Positions 7,067-8,665 of a stretch of DNA of 8,665 nucleotides are shown piece after piece. The translations under genes were made by a program, and so were the position numbers. The notes under the pieces were generated by a model. It made no database searches, was not told the origin of the DNA, and saw only the letters and a list, made by a program, of their open reading frames with translations. Position 1 is the first letter of the stretch, and each line of letters begins with the position of its first letter. Source of the DNA: Thermodesulfobacteriota bacterium (GTDB lineage: Bacteria; Desulfobacterota; DSM-4660; Desulfatiglandales; HGW-15); contig JALOPA010000045.1 of assembly GCA_025454125.1 (NCBI GenBank), positions 1 through 8,665 of the forward strand. Direction: 5' to 3'.

Positions 7067-8065
7067 CTAGAAAGCGGAAGACGGGCTCGCCGCTGAGGTG
7101 GTTGTCGTTGTGGTGACGCTCGTCGTCGTCGTTGTTATCGGAATAGACACCGTGGTGGTGGTCGGCGCCTGTGTGGTCACGGTCGTGGTGGCCGATGTTT
7201 CCGTGCCCGTTGTTGTCGTTGTAGGCGCCACCGTCGTCGTGGTCTGGCCACCCAAAGCGTTTAACTGGTTTTGGGCATTGTTGAGATCCGAATTGACTCT
7301 CTGGAGGGTGGCATTCAGGATGTCTTTGGCTTCCTGCGGCAGATTCGGGTTGCTCAGGATCGCCTGGAGAGACGCTTGAATGGCTTGAAGGGCCGCGACC
7401 TTGGCTCCTGCCTGATCCAGAGGTGTTCCGGTTTTCCGGGCCTGTTCCGACTTGTTGTAAGCATCGTTCACCTTGTTAAAAACCGAGTTCTGCCCTGCAT
7501 TCTGCTGTGCATTTTCCTGGAGACCCCTGAAAAAGTCGGCAGTCACTTTCTGGACAGTGCCCGAGACATCGGACCCGCCGTCTGTCTGGTTCATATAGGT
7601 CATCACGTTGTTGAAGCCCCATTCTGTGGCGCTGCCGCGCAGACCGCACACGGCGGTCGGGCTCTGGAGGTAGTTCTTCCTGGCGGAAGCGCCGGACTTG
7701 AACCAGAGGTTTCCGACCTGGCAGGTGATTCTGCGGACCAGATTCTTGGCTTTGAAGAGGAACCATCCGCTCTGCTCCTCGGCTTCCTGGATCACGGTGC
7801 TGGTGTAAGGCCGGATGGTCATGAGGGCGCCATCGTTGAAGGTGATCTGGGCCTCGCCGTCTTTGGTCTGGACCGCGTCGCCGTCGTTAATGGTTTGCCC
7901 GACGCTGGTCACCTTGGAAACCTGGTCCCCGGAGACGATCAGCACCTCGCCTTTGAACTGGGTGATCTTGGCGATAGGGGCTACTGCGCCGGCGGACGCG
8001 CCGGCGGCCAAGACCCCGAGGCACAAGAGCGTGAGGATCAAGGCGGTTTTGAATCTTGGTTTCAT
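7067..8065 (-). CDS. Secreted FecR-domain protein with threonine-rich C-terminal tail
   Basis: A 332-residue protein. Residues 1-25 form a signal peptide (cleavage probably after ASA). Residues 30-145 are a FecR domain: GEVLIVSGDQ, then a VGQTINDGDAVQTKDGEAQITFNDGALMTI core, ending in SPTAVCGLRGS, the counterpart of the common TPTAVxGVRGT motif. Cys115 and Cys140 could form a disulfide. Residues 180-271 look helical and rich in Gln, Asn and Ala. Residues 275-332 are low complexity with 31 Thr of 58, in runs of up to six. Classical FecR is an inner-membrane sigma regulator; here there is no membrane helix beyond the signal and no sigma factor nearby, so a structural or surface role linked to the barrel seems likelier. 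The start has AGGAGG 5 bases upstream. Domain is firm, function unknown. Confidence 0.85.
   Translation of the reverse strand: MKPRFKTALILTLLCLGVLAAGASAGAVAPIAKITQFKGEVLIVSGDQVSKVTSVGQTINDGDAVQTKDGEAQITFNDGALMTIRPYTSTVIQEAEEQSGWFLFKAKNLVRRITCQVGNLWFKSGASARKNYLQSPTAVCGLRGSATEWGFNNVMTYMNQTDGGSDVSGTVQKVTADFFRGLQENAQQNAGQNSVFNKVNDAYNKSEQARKTGTPLDQAGAKVAALQAIQASLQAILSNPNLPQEAKDILNATLQRVNSDLNNAQNQLNALGGQTTTTVAPTTTTTGTETSATTTVTTQAPTTTTVSIPITTTTTSVTTTTTTSAASPSSAF
7070..7243 (-). repeat. Low-complexity threonine-codon tract
   Basis: The 3' end of the FecR-domain gene is a degenerate trinucleotide repeat, mostly ACC, ACG and ACA codons with short Val, Pro, Ala and Ser breaks. On the plus strand it shows as gtcgtc/gtggtg/gttgtt runs. 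Codons within runs are mixed, which suggests selection for the Thr-rich peptide rather than recent slippage only. Length may still vary between strains. Confidence 0.75.
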
Positions 8066-8146
8066 GTCATCCTCCTCTTTCTCGCAAAGGATTTTGCACA
8101 GCAGAAGGACAGGAACACTGGGTATTAGACCATAAACAGCATCAAA

Positions 8147-8175
8147 TTTCTATAATATTTCTTAAAGCATGTCAA
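8147..8175 (-). promoter_or_regulatory. Candidate sigma70-type promoter for the FecR/beta-barrel genes
   Basis: A perfect -35 box TTGACA lies at 8175-8170 on the minus strand. Two -10 options follow: TAGAAA (8152-8147) at 17 bases or TATAGA (8154-8149) at 15 bases. Surrounding DNA is AT-rich, unlike the genes. The leader before the FecR start would be roughly 75 bases. The -35 box contains the stop codon TGA (8174-8172) of the preceding gene, so the promoter is embedded in that gene's end. Confidence 0.5.
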
Positions 8176-8665
8176 ATTTTTTCTTCAGTAAAACCCGGTA
8201 AGTATAGCCATTTCCTAAACGCAATCCCCAGAAGCACCAGTGCGGACCATCCCCCCAGCCAATACCAGCGAGTTCTCTTGAACCAGGTTCCTCCCTCCAT
8301 GAACCGGATCTCGCCGGGGCAGATGAGGCTATGGTGGCCTTTTTGGTTTTCGAACTCCAGAATGCAGAAAACCGGATAACGGGCTCCTGGGAGGGCCGTA
8401 GCGCGCAAGATGCTGAAGGGGATCTCCTTGGACTCCATGGGTTCGAGGGTGAGCGAAATCTCCGGTCGCGGACAATAGAACTCCCTGGGAAAGAGGAAAG
8501 AGGTTTTAACTTGTTTGGCAAAGGGGTCGAGATTTCTGAGATGAAATTCGATTTTCCCTCCCCCCTCCAGGGGCGTCGTTGAACAGGAAAGCCCGGCAGA
8601 AAATGCCTCACCAAGGGTGAACGTAGGACACGCAAGGGCTGAGAACGGATAGAGCTTTATGTCAT
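8172..8665 (-). CDS. Partial membrane-anchored protein with Ig-like extracytoplasmic region
   Basis: An open frame enters at the right edge and runs to a TGA at 8174-8172; 163 codons are visible and the true start lies outside the window. Segments such as FHLRNLDPFAKQVKT, then LEPMESKEIPFSILRA and LPGARYPVFCILEFEN follow the pattern of Ig-like/COG1470-type beta-sandwich domains, where a ligand-free sandwich is followed by a proline-bounded strand. Near the end, KRTR precedes a hydrophobic helix (about WLGGWSALVLLGIAF) and a short tail FRKWLYLPGFTEEKI, so the protein is anchored by its C-terminus with the sandwich probably in the periplasm. Four Cys are visible in the extracytoplasmic part. 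An in-frame ATG at 8438 could start a short 88-residue form, but the frame stays open and protein-like upstream, so a longer gene is favoured. I do not recognise a specific family. Confidence 0.65.
   Translation of the reverse strand, partial: DIKLYPFSALACPTFTLGEAFSAGLSCSTTPLEGGGKIEFHLRNLDPFAKQVKTSFLFPREFYCPRPEISLTLEPMESKEIPFSILRATALPGARYPVFCILEFENQKGHHSLICPGEIRFMEGGTWFKRTRWYWLGGWSALVLLGIAFRKWLYLPGFTEEKI

Noticed and set aside
7098..7243. A possible CRISPR or tandem array suggested by the gtcgtc/gtggtg repeats
   Set aside because: These are in-frame threonine codons of the FecR-domain gene on the other strand, with no unit-and-spacer pattern.
8151..8156. A perfect TATAAT on the plus strand
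   Set aside because: No -35 box lies at a suitable distance upstream and no plus-strand gene follows. It is a by-product of AT-rich DNA around the minus-strand promoter.
8162..8635. A 157-codon minus-strand frame at the right edge
   Set aside because: It overlaps the more protein-like frame ending at 8172, which has a clear membrane anchor and remains open to the window edge. The 157-codon product is Ser/Pro/Arg-rich and resembles no domain.

Overview
The window looks like a chromosomal stretch of a Gram-negative, fairly GC-rich bacterium. My best guess is a member of Desulfobacterota (the former Deltaproteobacteria). The reasons are the fused proteobacterial-type Wzc kinase, the outer-membrane export lipoprotein with a separate beta-barrel, and intergenic repeats of a style I associate with that phylum. 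This assignment rests on gene style, not on a marker gene. No tRNA, rRNA, CRISPR array, transposase or phage gene was seen.

Layout, left to right. Positions 1-270 hold a long imperfect inverted-repeat element (about 20-173) and a candidate promoter. The only plus-strand gene (271-1206) encodes an unusual protein: a STAS domain, one membrane helix, a periplasmic coiled coil, a proline-rich linker and a LysM peptidoglycan-binding domain. It converges on a minus-strand export locus across a 263-base spacer (1207-1469) that holds two nested inverted repeats. The minus-strand genes, in transcription order from the right edge, are: a partial membrane-anchored protein (8172-8665 and beyond), a secreted FecR-domain protein with a threonine-rich tail (7067-8065), an outer-membrane beta-barrel (5740-7032), a terminator (5653-5675), a Wza-type SLBB export lipoprotein (4498-5556), a fused Wzz/BY-kinase (2228-4498) and a CpsB/YwqE-type PHP tyrosine phosphatase (1470-2231).

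The last three genes overlap at their ends (TGATG and TTGA junctions). They form the secretion and control core of a Wzx/Wzy-type exopolysaccharide or capsule pathway: a periplasmic/outer-membrane export ring, an inner-membrane co-polymerase with tyrosine autokinase, and the phosphatase that would reset it. The upstream FecR and beta-barrel pair has its own promoter candidate and a terminator, so it is probably a separate transcript. The barrel is a good candidate for the outer-membrane pore that the short Wza-type protein cannot build itself. No glycosyltransferase, flippase or polymerase lies in this window; they must be elsewhere.

The most unusual items are the STAS-TM-coiled-coil-LysM protein, the apparent division of outer-membrane export between a short Wza and a beta-barrel, and the FecR protein with no anti-sigma segment but with a tail of 31 threonines in 58 residues.
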